The position numbers were made by a program, and so were the translations under genes. DNA of 48,765 nt from Lachnospiraceae bacterium (lineage in GTDB: Bacteria > Bacillota > Clostridia > Lachnospirales > Lachnospiraceae): NCBI GenBank assembly GCA_900766915.1, contig CAAFXE010000194.1, positions 1-48,765 of the forward strand. Reading direction: 5' to 3'. How positions within the stretch are numbered: position 1 is the first letter of the stretch; each line of letters starts with the position of its first letter. The notes beneath the pieces were generated by a model. It made no database searches. It had not been told where the DNA came from and saw nothing but the letters and a program-made list of their open reading frames with translations. Positions 17,312 through 23,755 of the stretch are shown here, one piece after another.

Positions 17312-17444
17312 GAAAAAAAGCAGCTGTCCGGAGAATGTTTTCAAGAGCTATATACCGGGCAGTCAGTCCACGGATTTTTATCAGTGACTGAAACAGAACA
17401 AACAGAAATCAGGGCATCCCGGGATGCCGGAACAGGAGACAATC

Positions 17445-17729
17445 ATGGGAATGGAAATGGAAAACGAATTTCAGGAATACGTAACCTTTCATGTAACTGC
17501 GAAGGATGGTTCCGATGTGGAAATGGCAGTGGTAGATGAGTTTGATTTTGAAGACAGGCACTATGTAGTTGGTGCTGTTGTGGAAGATGATACCATCAGC
17601 GATGACGGACGGTACATTTATTTAAGTGAGATCAATGGGGAAGATTTTACCGTAAAACAGATTGAAAAAGAATTTGATTATAGCAGAATCGCACAGGCTT
17701 ATGTTCATATGGAGGATGAAGAAGGCTAG
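17445..17729 (+). CDS. DUF1292 family protein
   Basis: This 94-residue acidic protein matches DUF1292: YVTFHVTAKDGSDVEMAVVDEFDFEDRHY is followed by VVGAVVEDD and YIYLSEI. The family is common in Firmicutes and has no known function. The start at 17445 is chosen because AGGAG lies 8 bases before it; the ATG at 17424 falls inside a palindrome and has no such site. The next gene begins two bases after the stop. Confidence 0.8.
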   Translation: MGMEMENEFQEYVTFHVTAKDGSDVEMAVVDEFDFEDRHYVVGAVVEDDTISDDGRYIYLSEINGEDFTVKQIEKEFDYSRIAQAYVHMEDEEG

Positions 17730-17730
17730 G

Positions 17731-18294
17731 ATGAAAAGTTATCAGATCACAGAGTGGGTACATTCCTTTTTGGAAAGCCATGTCAAGCCGGGGGATCTTT
17801 GTATCGATGCTACCATGGGAAATGGAAACGATACGGCACTGCTTAGCAAGCTGGCAGGGGAGAATGGTCATGTGCTTGCCTTTGATATTCAGGAAACGGC
17901 ATTAGACCACACCAGGGAAAAGCTGTGGAAGGATAACTGTCCTTTCAATTATGAGCTGATTTTAGCATCTCACGAGAGGATGGGTGAATATGCAGGGGAA
18001 AATACAGTTTCCTGCATCACCTTTAATTTGGGGTATCTTCCGGGTGGCAACCATGCACTTGCGACCAAAGCCCACAGCAGCATCCAAGCCATAGAGACAG
18101 GGCTTGGATTGTTAAAGAAAAAGGGATTGATGACCGTCTGTATCTACAGTGGGAAAGATAGCGGATTTGAGGAGAAGGAGGCTGTTCTTTCCTATATAAA
18201 AAGTTTAGATCCGAAAAAGTACCTGGTCATTGTATCGGAATATGCCAACCGTCCGAATCATCCGCCCATTCCGGTGCTGATCATCAAACTATAA
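17731..18294 (+). CDS. Class I SAM methyltransferase, YtqB-like
   Basis: This 187-residue protein has the motif I DATMGNGNDTALL (about residues 24-36) and a second acidic residue in VLAFDIQ. NLGYLPGGNHALAT and the C-terminal NRPNHPPIPVLIIKL are typical of the YtqB / putative rRNA methylase family. YtqB-like enzymes act on tRNA in at least one studied case. The ATG at 17731 follows the DUF1292 stop at once, so the two are coupled. The longer reading through the DUF1292 gene is rejected. Confidence 0.85.
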   Translation: MKSYQITEWVHSFLESHVKPGDLCIDATMGNGNDTALLSKLAGENGHVLAFDIQETALDHTREKLWKDNCPFNYELILASHERMGEYAGENTVSCITFNLGYLPGGNHALATKAHSSIQAIETGLGLLKKKGLMTVCIYSGKDSGFEEKEAVLSYIKSLDPKKYLVIVSEYANRPNHPPIPVLIIKL

Positions 18295-18310
18295 AAGGGG
18301 GATTAAAAGT

Positions 18311-19807
18311 ATGGCAAAATATGTAATGGCGCTGGATGCCGGAACCACCAGCAACCGCTGCATTCTGTTCAATAAAAAGGGCGAGATCTGCAGTGTGGCA
18401 CAGCGGGAATTTACCCAGTATTTTCCGAAACCGGGCTGGGTGGAGCATGACGCCGATGAGATCTGGGCCAGCATGCTTGGGGTTGCGGTAGAGGCCATGA
18501 ATAAGATTGGGGCGTTAGCTTCAGAAGTTGCTGCCATCGGTATTACCAATCAAAGGGAAACAGCCATCGTCTGGGATAAACATACCGGCACGCCCGTTTA
18601 TCATGCCATTGTATGGCAGTGCCGCAGAACTTCAGAATACTGTGATGAATTGAAGGCGAAAGGGCTTACGGAAAAATTCAGGGAAAAGACAGGACTTGTC
18701 ATTGATGCTTATTTTTCCGGAACCAAGATCAAATGGATCTTGGACAATGTCCCGGGAGCAAGAGAAAAGGCAGAGGCGGGAGATCTTCTGTTTGGTACGG
18801 TGGAGACCTGGCTCATCTGGAAACTGACCAAAGGAAAAGCTCATGTGACAGATTATTCCAATGCATCAAGAACCATGCTCTTTAACATTAATACATTGGA
18901 ATGGGATCAGGAAATCTTAGCAGAGCTTAATATCCCTGAAAAAATGCTTCCAAAAGCGATGCCCTCAAGCTGTGTTTACGGTATGGCGGACGCTTCTTAT
19001 TTTGGCGGCGAGATCCCCATAGCAGGTGCAGCGGGAGATCAGCAGGCAGCGCTGTTTGGCCAGACCTGTTTTACCCCGGGGGAGGCGAAAAATACCTATG
19101 GAACAGGCTGCTTTCTGTTAATGAATACCGGGGAGAAGCCGGTGTTTTCAAAAAACGGTCTTGTCACTACCATTGCCTGGGGATTGGACGGCAAAGTCAA
19201 TTATGCACTGGAAGGTTCTATCTTCGTAGCAGGGGCAGCTATTCAGTGGCTGAGAGATGAAATGCGGCTTATTGATTCGGCAGCAGATTCGGAATATATG
19301 GCAAAGAAGGTGGCCGATACCAACGGCTGTTATGTGGTCCCAGCATTTACGGGACTTGGGGCACCACATTGGGATCAGTACGCAAGAGGAACCATCGTAG
19401 GGCTTACCCGTGGTGTCAACAAATACCATATTATTCGTGCCACACTGGAATCTATCGCATACCAGGCAGGTGACGTTTTGGAAGCGATGCGGGCAGATTC
19501 GGGCATAGAGCTTTCTACTCTGAAGGTGGATGGAGGAGCCAGTGCCAATGATTTTCTCATGCAGACACAGGCAGATATCATAGGTGCGCCTGTGCATCGT
19601 CCGGTATGTGTGGAAACAACGGCTATGGGAGCTGCTTATCTGGCAGGACTGGCGGTAGGATACTGGACTGATAAGGAAGAAGTCTTACAAAACTGGTCTG
19701 TCAGTGCTGTGTTTGAACCTTCCATGGAGGAAGAGGAGAGACAAAAACACATCAAAGGCTGGAACAAAGCCGTAAAATACGCCTATGGATGGGCAAAAGA
19801 TGAATAA
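18311..19807 (+). CDS. glpK: Glycerol kinase
   Basis: This 498-residue protein has normal length and full FGGY-kinase hallmarks: MALDAGTTSNRCILF at the N-terminus, NQRETAIVWD, the GAAGDQQAALFGQ loop, TYGTGCFLLMNTG, and GLGAPHWDQYARG in the second domain. It phosphorylates glycerol to glycerol-3-phosphate using ATP. A GGGGG site precedes the ATG. In the loop where some Firmicute GlpK proteins have a His phosphorylated by the PTS, this protein reads ASYFGGEIPI with no His, so HPr control at that residue looks absent. No facilitator or glycerol-phosphate oxidase gene is adjacent. Confidence 0.95.
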   Translation: MAKYVMALDAGTTSNRCILFNKKGEICSVAQREFTQYFPKPGWVEHDADEIWASMLGVAVEAMNKIGALASEVAAIGITNQRETAIVWDKHTGTPVYHAIVWQCRRTSEYCDELKAKGLTEKFREKTGLVIDAYFSGTKIKWILDNVPGAREKAEAGDLLFGTVETWLIWKLTKGKAHVTDYSNASRTMLFNINTLEWDQEILAELNIPEKMLPKAMPSSCVYGMADASYFGGEIPIAGAAGDQQAALFGQTCFTPGEAKNTYGTGCFLLMNTGEKPVFSKNGLVTTIAWGLDGKVNYALEGSIFVAGAAIQWLRDEMRLIDSAADSEYMAKKVADTNGCYVVPAFTGLGAPHWDQYARGTIVGLTRGVNKYHIIRATLESIAYQAGDVLEAMRADSGIELSTLKVDGGASANDFLMQTQADIIGAPVHRPVCVETTAMGAAYLAGLAVGYWTDKEEVLQNWSVSAVFEPSMEEEERQKHIKGWNKAVKYAYGWAKDE

Positions 19808-19827
19808 AAAATAAGCAGAAAAATAAG

Positions 19828-19900
19828 AAAAAGCCTTGACGCACCACGCCTGATATGTTATTCTGTGTAGGCGAATGGAAGAAGCGAAGGCTTTTTTTTT
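19828..19900 (+). terminator. glpK terminator overlapping the rpmG promoter
   Basis: AAAAAGCCTT (19828-19837) pairs with AAGGCTTTTT (19887-19896), and nine T residues follow. An inner CGCCT/AGGCG stem lies at 19847-19851 and 19869-19873. TTGACG (19836-19841) and TATTCT (19859-19864), 17 bases apart, form a promoter inside the same hairpin. The start of the rpmG operon is therefore packed into the terminator. Confidence 0.6.
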
Positions 19901-19965
19901 ATGCCTAAAAATTGACAGAGAATCGCGGCTGTCGCACAAAAATAAGAAAAAGCGAGGTGGAAGTT

Positions 19966-20115
19966 GTGCGCGTTAGAATCACATTGGCATGTACAGAATG
20001 CAAACAGCGTAACTACAACATGACAAAGGATAAGAAAACTCATCCTGACAGAATGGAAACTAGCAAATACTGTAGATTCTGTAGAAAACACACAGCACAT
20101 AAAGAGACTAAATAG
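19966..20115 (+). CDS. rpmG: 50S ribosomal protein L33
   Basis: This 49-residue protein starts at GTG 19966, with GAGGTGG five bases upstream. It reads RVRITLACTECKQRNY, then YCRFCRKHTAHKETK. The two Cys pairs make it the zinc-binding (C+) form of L33. It opens the cluster rpmG-secE-nusG, the usual order in Clostridia. Confidence 0.93.
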   Translation: MRVRITLACTECKQRNYNMTKDKKTHPDRMETSKYCRFCRKHTAHKETK

Positions 20116-20139
20116 TCTGATGCAAAGGAAGTGACGAGA

Positions 20140-20349
20140 ATGGAAAACAACACAGCAAAAGAAACTGCTCCGAAAAAGAGCTGGTTCAAAGGTCTTAAAG
20201 CTGAATTTAAGAAAATTGTGTGGCCAGACAGGAAATCACTTGCACGCGAAAGCGCTGCTGTAGTAGCATCTGCTGTTGCGTTAGGCATTATCATTAAAAT
20301 ACTGGATCTTATCATTAGCTACGGTATTGAATTCCTGATGAGTTTATAA
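20140..20349 (+). CDS. secE: Preprotein translocase subunit SecE
   Basis: This 69-residue protein has a basic N-terminus with the SecE signature FKGLKAEFKKIVWPDRKSL, followed by one membrane segment (about residues 40-65). It clamps the SecYEG channel. ATG 20140 is preferred to GTG 20131 because AAGGA lies 10 bases before the ATG and only one base before the GTG. Confidence 0.93.
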   Translation: MENNTAKETAPKKSWFKGLKAEFKKIVWPDRKSLARESAAVVASAVALGIIIKILDLIISYGIEFLMSL

Positions 20350-20370
20350 AATTCGATGAAAGGTGATATT

Positions 20371-20886
20371 ATGTCAGAAGCAAACTGGTATGTAGTTCAT
20401 ACTTATTCAGGGTATGAAAACAAAGTGAAGGCCAACATTGAAAAAACAATTGAAAACAGACACCTGGAAGATCAGATTCTCGAGGTTAGAGTTCCTATGC
20501 AGGATGTTGTGGAAATGAAAAACGGAGCCAAAAAACAGGTTTCCAAAAAATTATTTCCGGGATATGTTCTGATCAATATGGTAATGAACGACGATACATG
20601 GTACGTTGTAAGAAATACCAGAGGCGTAACAGGATTTGTTGGTCCGGGATCCAAACCGGTTCCGCTGACTGAGGAAGAAATGTTACCACTTGGAATTCAG
20701 AGTGAGAATGTCGTTATTGATTTTGCAGTAGGTGACAGCGTCGTAGTTATCGGTGGCGTATGGAAGGATACCGTTGGTATGATCCAGGCGATCAACGAAG
20801 GTAAACAGTGCGTAACCATTAACGTAGACCTGTTCGGTCGTGAAACGCCGGTTGAAATCAGTTTCACAGAAATCAAAAAAATGTAA
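20371..20886 (+). CDS. nusG: Transcription termination/antitermination factor NusG
   Basis: This 171-residue protein has the NGN domain, starting ANWYVVHTYSGYENKVKANIE, with FPGYVLINMVMND and GVTGFVGPG. A C-terminal KOW domain follows (VGDSVVVIGGVWKDTVGMIQAI). NusG binds RNA polymerase and couples it to ribosomes or Rho. ATG 20371 has AAAGGTGAT upstream. Length is normal. Confidence 0.95.
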   Translation: MSEANWYVVHTYSGYENKVKANIEKTIENRHLEDQILEVRVPMQDVVEMKNGAKKQVSKKLFPGYVLINMVMNDDTWYVVRNTRGVTGFVGPGSKPVPLTEEEMLPLGIQSENVVIDFAVGDSVVVIGGVWKDTVGMIQAINEGKQCVTINVDLFGRETPVEISFTEIKKM

Positions 20887-20920
20887 CAAGAAAACGTCCG
20901 CTGATAAATACTCGGCGGAT

Positions 20921-20949
20921 CGTGGGAGGGAAATCCCCGCAAATACCAC
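20921..20949 (+). promoter_or_regulatory. L1-binding mRNA element before rplK
   Basis: The 29-base element opens CGTGGGAGGGAAATCC and closes GCAAATACCAC. GUGG pairs with CCAC, and a small inner hairpin sits within. GUGGGAGG and AAAUACCAC copy the two strands of the L1 site in 23S rRNA. A near-identical copy precedes rplA at 21402. It is the likely target for L1 feedback on translation. Confidence 0.75.
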
Positions 20950-20966
20950 ATAGGAGGTGCCTTATC

Positions 20967-21392
20967 ATGGCAAAAAAAGTAACAGGTTATATTAAATTAC
21001 AGATTCCTGCTGGTAAAGCTACACCAGCACCACCAGTCGGACCAGCACTTGGTCAGCATGGTGTAAACATTGTTCAGTTTACAAAAGAATTCAATGCAAG
21101 AACAGCAGACCAGGGAGATCTTATTATCCCAGTTGTTATCACAGTATATGCAGATAGAAGCTTCAGCTTTATCACAAAGACTCCGCCAGCTGCAGTGTTA
21201 CTGAAAAAAGCATGTAACATCAAATCTGGTTCAGGTGTTCCAAACAAAACAAAAGTTGCTACAATCAGCAAAGCAGAAATTCAGAAGATTGCTGAATTAA
21301 AAATGCCGGACTTAAACGCAGCAAGCCTTGAAGCAGCTATGAGCATGATCGCTGGTACTGCAAGAAGTATGGGTATCACAGTAACTGAGTAA
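20967..21392 (+). CDS. rplK: 50S ribosomal protein L11
   Basis: This 141-residue protein reads KVTGYIKLQIPAGKATPAPPVGPALGQHGVNIV, with the C-terminal rRNA-binding domain ending GTARSMGITV. ATG 20967 follows a TAGGAGGTG site; the longer reading from 20922 runs through the L1-like element and is rejected. It forms the stalk base and is needed for stringent-response signalling by RelA-type enzymes. Confidence 0.96.
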   Translation: MAKKVTGYIKLQIPAGKATPAPPVGPALGQHGVNIVQFTKEFNARTADQGDLIIPVVITVYADRSFSFITKTPPAAVLLKKACNIKSGSGVPNKTKVATISKAEIQKIAELKMPDLNAASLEAAMSMIAGTARSMGITVTE

Positions 21393-21401
21393 CAATGAAA
21401 A

Positions 21402-21430
21402 CGTGGGAGGGAAATTCCCGCAATTACCAC
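21402..21430 (+). promoter_or_regulatory. L1-binding mRNA element before rplA
   Basis: This second 29-base copy opens CGTGGGAGGGAAATTCC and closes GCAATTACCAC. It differs from the rplK copy at two positions, and both changes keep the hairpin. It lies 16 bases before the rplA start and abuts the TAGGAGG site, so a bound L1 would block ribosome entry. Confidence 0.75.
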
Positions 21431-21446
21431 TAGGAGGATATTTAAT

Positions 21447-22139
21447 ATGAAACATGGAAAGAAATATGTTGAGGCTGCGAAACAGTACAACAAGCAGACT
21501 CAGTATGATACAACTGAAGCTATGGCTTTAGTAAAAAAATTAGCAGTAGCTAAATTTGATGAAACAATCGAAGCTCATATCAGAACAGGTTGTGACGGAC
21601 GTCACGCTGAACAGCAGATCCGTGGTGCAGTTGTTTTACCACACGGTACAGGTAAAACAGTTCGTATCTTAGTATTTGCTAAGAACGCAAAAGCTGATGA
21701 AGCTTTAGCAGCAGGTGCTGATTACGTTGGAGCAGAAGATCTCATTCCAAGAATTCAGAACGAAGGATGGTTTGATTTCGATGTTGTAGTTGCTACACCG
21801 GATATGATGGGTGTTGTTGGTCGTTTAGGACGTGTACTCGGACCTAAGGGCTTAATGCCAAACCCAAAAGCCGGAACAGTTACTATGGACGTAACAAAAG
21901 CGATCCAGGATATCAAAGCTGGTAAGATTGAGTACAGATTGGACAAAACAAACATTATCCACGTGCCAATCGGAAAAGCTTCTTTCACAGAAGAACAGTT
22001 AACCGACAACTTCCAGACGCTTATGGGTGCAATCATCAAAGCTAAACCAGCTGCATTAAAAGGTCAGTACTTAAAGAGTGTTACTGTAACACCTACCATG
22101 GGACCTGGCGTTAAAATTAATACAGCAAAACTTGCATAG
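21447..22139 (+). CDS. rplA: 50S ribosomal protein L1
   Basis: This 230-residue protein has the L1 signature ADYVGAEDLIPRIQNEGWFDFDVVVATPDMM, then GRLGRVLGPKGLMPNPKAGTVT. It binds the mobile L1 stalk of 23S rRNA and, in many bacteria, its own mRNA. TAGGAGG precedes the ATG. The stop lies seven bases before the promoter of the rplJ unit. Confidence 0.96.
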   Translation: MKHGKKYVEAAKQYNKQTQYDTTEAMALVKKLAVAKFDETIEAHIRTGCDGRHAEQQIRGAVVLPHGTGKTVRILVFAKNAKADEALAAGADYVGAEDLIPRIQNEGWFDFDVVVATPDMMGVVGRLGRVLGPKGLMPNPKAGTVTMDVTKAIQDIKAGKIEYRLDKTNIIHVPIGKASFTEEQLTDNFQTLMGAIIKAKPAALKGQYLKSVTVTPTMGPGVKINTAKLA

Positions 22140-22146
22140 TTTTGGG

Positions 22147-22175
22147 TTGACATTCAATATATAATCAGGTATAAT
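22147..22175 (+). promoter_or_regulatory. rplJL promoter
   Basis: TTGACA (22147-22152) and TATAAT (22170-22175) have a 17-base spacer. It starts directly after rplA. Confidence 0.8.
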
Positions 22176-22185
22176 GTCCAGCGGA

Positions 22186-22351
22186 CATGATACTTGTCTA
22201 ACTGCCGAAGACAGCAGGTGCCGTAAGGCATAAGGAGTAAACGCCTGCCGAGGAAAAAGTATTCTAAAACCCGGAAAGCTTACAGGGCTTTTGGGGAAAT
22301 ATAGAAAAGGCTTTTGAACCTCTCTGTCTGCGGATAGAGAGGTTTTCTTTT
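22186..22351 (+). promoter_or_regulatory. L10 leader with attenuator
   Basis: The stretch 22201-22260 (ACTGCCGAAGACAGCAGGTG onwards, then TAAGGAGTAAACGCCTGCC) is the conserved L10 leader bound by the L10(L12)4 complex, with GCAGGTG pairing CGCCTGC. It ends in a terminator hairpin: AACCTCTCT (22317-22325) pairs with AGAGAGGTT (22336-22344), followed by TTCTTTT. L10-L12 excess is thus expected to end transcription early. Confidence 0.85.
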
Positions 22352-22399
22352 GGAAACACTTTGGCGGTGTAAAATCTAAAAAGGAGGTACACCATTCAA

Positions 22400-22888
22400 A
22401 TGGCAAAAATTGAGTTAAAACAGCCGATCGTAGAGGAAATCAAAGCTCACATTGACGGTGCACAGACTGCAGTGATCATTAACTACAGCGGTGTTACTGT
22501 AGAACAGGACACAAAGCTCCGTAAAGCAATGAGAGAAGAAGGTATCGTTTACAAGGTATACAAAAACACGATGATGAAACGTGCTTTTGCCGGAACAGCT
22601 TTCGAAAGCTTAAACGACAGCCTGGAAGGACCAAACGCAATCGCTATTTCTACAACTGATGCAACAGCACCGGCTCGTATGGTAGCAAAATTTGCAAAAG
22701 AAATTCCAAACCTTGAAATGGTAGCAGGTGTTGTAGAAGGTCAGTTCTATGACGCAAAGGGAATGCAGGCTATTTCCCAGATTCCAGGAAGAGAAGCTCT
22801 TCTCGGAAGATTACTTGGTTCTATGCAGAGCCCAATCGCAAACTTCGCTCGTGTTCTTAATCAGATCGCAGAAGCTAAGGAAGCGTAA
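22400..22888 (+). CDS. rplJ: 50S ribosomal protein L10
   Basis: This 162-residue protein has the N-terminal rRNA-binding domain (INYSGVTVEQDTKLRKAMRE, then YKVYKNTMMKRA) and the C-terminal helix with LLGSMQSPIANFARVLNQIAEAK that holds L7/L12 dimers. AAGGAGG lies 9 bases before the ATG. Confidence 0.96.
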   Translation: MAKIELKQPIVEEIKAHIDGAQTAVIINYSGVTVEQDTKLRKAMREEGIVYKVYKNTMMKRAFAGTAFESLNDSLEGPNAIAISTTDATAPARMVAKFAKEIPNLEMVAGVVEGQFYDAKGMQAISQIPGREALLGRLLGSMQSPIANFARVLNQIAEAKEA

Positions 22889-22890
22889 AA

Positions 22891-22958
22891 TATCAATGTG
22901 ATTGCCGAAGGCAATTAGCAGCGTATGCTGCTTGGGTTTCACAGAAACCACATTGATA
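22891..22958 (+). other. Perfect four-way-junction structure between rplJ and rplL
   Basis: TATCAATGTG (22891-22900) pairs perfectly with CACATTGATA (22949-22958). Inside are three perfect hairpins in tandem: ATTGCC-GAA-GGCAAT (22901-22915), AGCAGC-GTAT-GCTGCT (22917-22932) and GTTTC-ACA-GAAAC (22936-22948). This is a compact cloverleaf with almost no unpaired bases at the junction. It starts two bases after the rplJ stop. It could be a processing or stability element that sets the L10:L12 ratio, or a protein-binding site. It is not a tRNA. Confidence 0.7.
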
Positions 22959-23031
22959 ACGAGGAAAAATCGGAGATTTTTTCGAGTCTATAACATGATG
23001 TAAATAAAATTTTAAATTGGAGGAAATTATA

Positions 23032-23403
23032 ATGGCAAAATTAACAACAGCTGAATTTATTGAAGCTATCAAAGAATTATCCGTATTAGAATTAAACGAA
23101 TTAGTAAAAGCATGTGAAGAAGAATTTGGTGTATCTGCAGCAGCAGGTGTTGTAGTAGCAGCAGCTGGCCCAGCAGAAGCAGCAGAAGAAAAAGATTCTT
23201 TCGACGTTGAATTAACAGATGCAGGTGCATCTAAAGTTAAAGTTATCAAGATCGTTCGTGAAGTAACCGGTCTTGGACTGAAAGAAGCTAAAGAAGTTGT
23301 TGACGGTGCTCCAAAGGTTGTTAAAGAAGGATGCTCTAAAGCAGAAGCTGAAGAACTTAAAACAAAACTTGAAGCAGAAGGCGCTAAAGTTACTCTTAAA
23401 TAA
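23032..23403 (+). CDS. rplL: 50S ribosomal protein L7/L12
   Basis: This 123-residue protein has the N-terminal dimer domain (TAEFIEAIKELSVLELNELVKACEE), an Ala-rich hinge, and the C-terminal domain with VIKIVREVTGLGLKEAKEVVDGAP. It recruits translational GTPases. ATG 23032 has GGAGG 8 bases upstream. Confidence 0.96.
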   Translation: MAKLTTAEFIEAIKELSVLELNELVKACEEEFGVSAAAGVVVAAAGPAEAAEEKDSFDVELTDAGASKVKVIKIVREVTGLGLKEAKEVVDGAPKVVKEGCSKAEAEELKTKLEAEGAKVTLK

Positions 23404-23416
23404 GTATAACGTTGAG

Positions 23417-23446
23417 ACCCCGGTGAGCGATCATCGGGGTTTTTGT
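23417..23446 (+). terminator. Intrinsic terminator after rplL
   Basis: ACCCCGGTGA (23417-23426) pairs with TCATCGGGGT (23431-23440), with a GCGA loop and a run of T. It separates rplJL from rpoBC. Confidence 0.9.
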
Positions 23447-23465
23447 TATCGTCTGATGTAAAATC

Positions 23466-23601
23466 GCCCAGGCCACCTGTCTCCCTCGCAGTCACGCTCT
23501 CGCTCGGTTCAGAACGCAACGGTACATAAGGTCCGTAAAATACCGGACCTAAGTGCCGGCGTTCTTCAACGGACTGCTTAGGGATGACAGGTAGCCTGGG
23601 C
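23466..23601. repeat. 136-base long-hairpin element between rplL and rpoB
   Basis: GCCCAGGCCACCTGTC (23466-23481) pairs at 15 of 16 positions with 23586-23601. Further nested stems follow: GCAGTC/GGACTGC, AGAACGC (23511-23517) with GCGTTCT (23559-23565), CGGTAC with GTGCCG, and AGGTCCG (23529-23535) with CGGACCT (23544-23550). The whole folds into one long hairpin. Its GC content is above that of the flanks. It looks like a dispersed palindromic repeat (MITE- or REP-like) or a structured RNA. No gene is present. Confidence 0.7.
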
Positions 23602-23624
23602 AATATTGCATAAAAAAAATAAGG

Positions 23625-23653
23625 TTGACATCCTTGCTTGTTTGTGTTATTGT
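23625..23653 (+). promoter_or_regulatory. rpoBC promoter
   Basis: TTGACA (23625-23630) and TATTGT (23648-23653) are 17 bases apart. It leaves a leader of roughly 95 bases before rpoB, in which no structure was recognised. Confidence 0.7.
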
Positions 23654-23755
23654 GTAGGGTGCATTATTGTGGTAAATTAGGTTTATTATCATGACTTATA
23701 ATGCCATAAAACAGTAAGAAACGCAAGTTTTAAAAAATAGAAAGGGTGAACGTCA

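Noticed and set aside
20922..20966. 15-residue extension of rplK
   Set aside because: It would translate the L1-binding element; L11 proteins start at MAKKVTGYIKLQ.
22891..22958. tRNA-like cloverleaf
   Set aside because: The arms do not fit tRNA: there is no T-loop GTTCRA motif, the anticodon arm length is wrong, and the acceptor stem has 10 pairs.
22893..23603. 236-residue frame on the minus strand opposite rplL
   Set aside because: It is antisense to rplL, its terminator and the hairpin repeat. Its Ser/Ala/Thr-rich composition is a shadow of the rplL codons.
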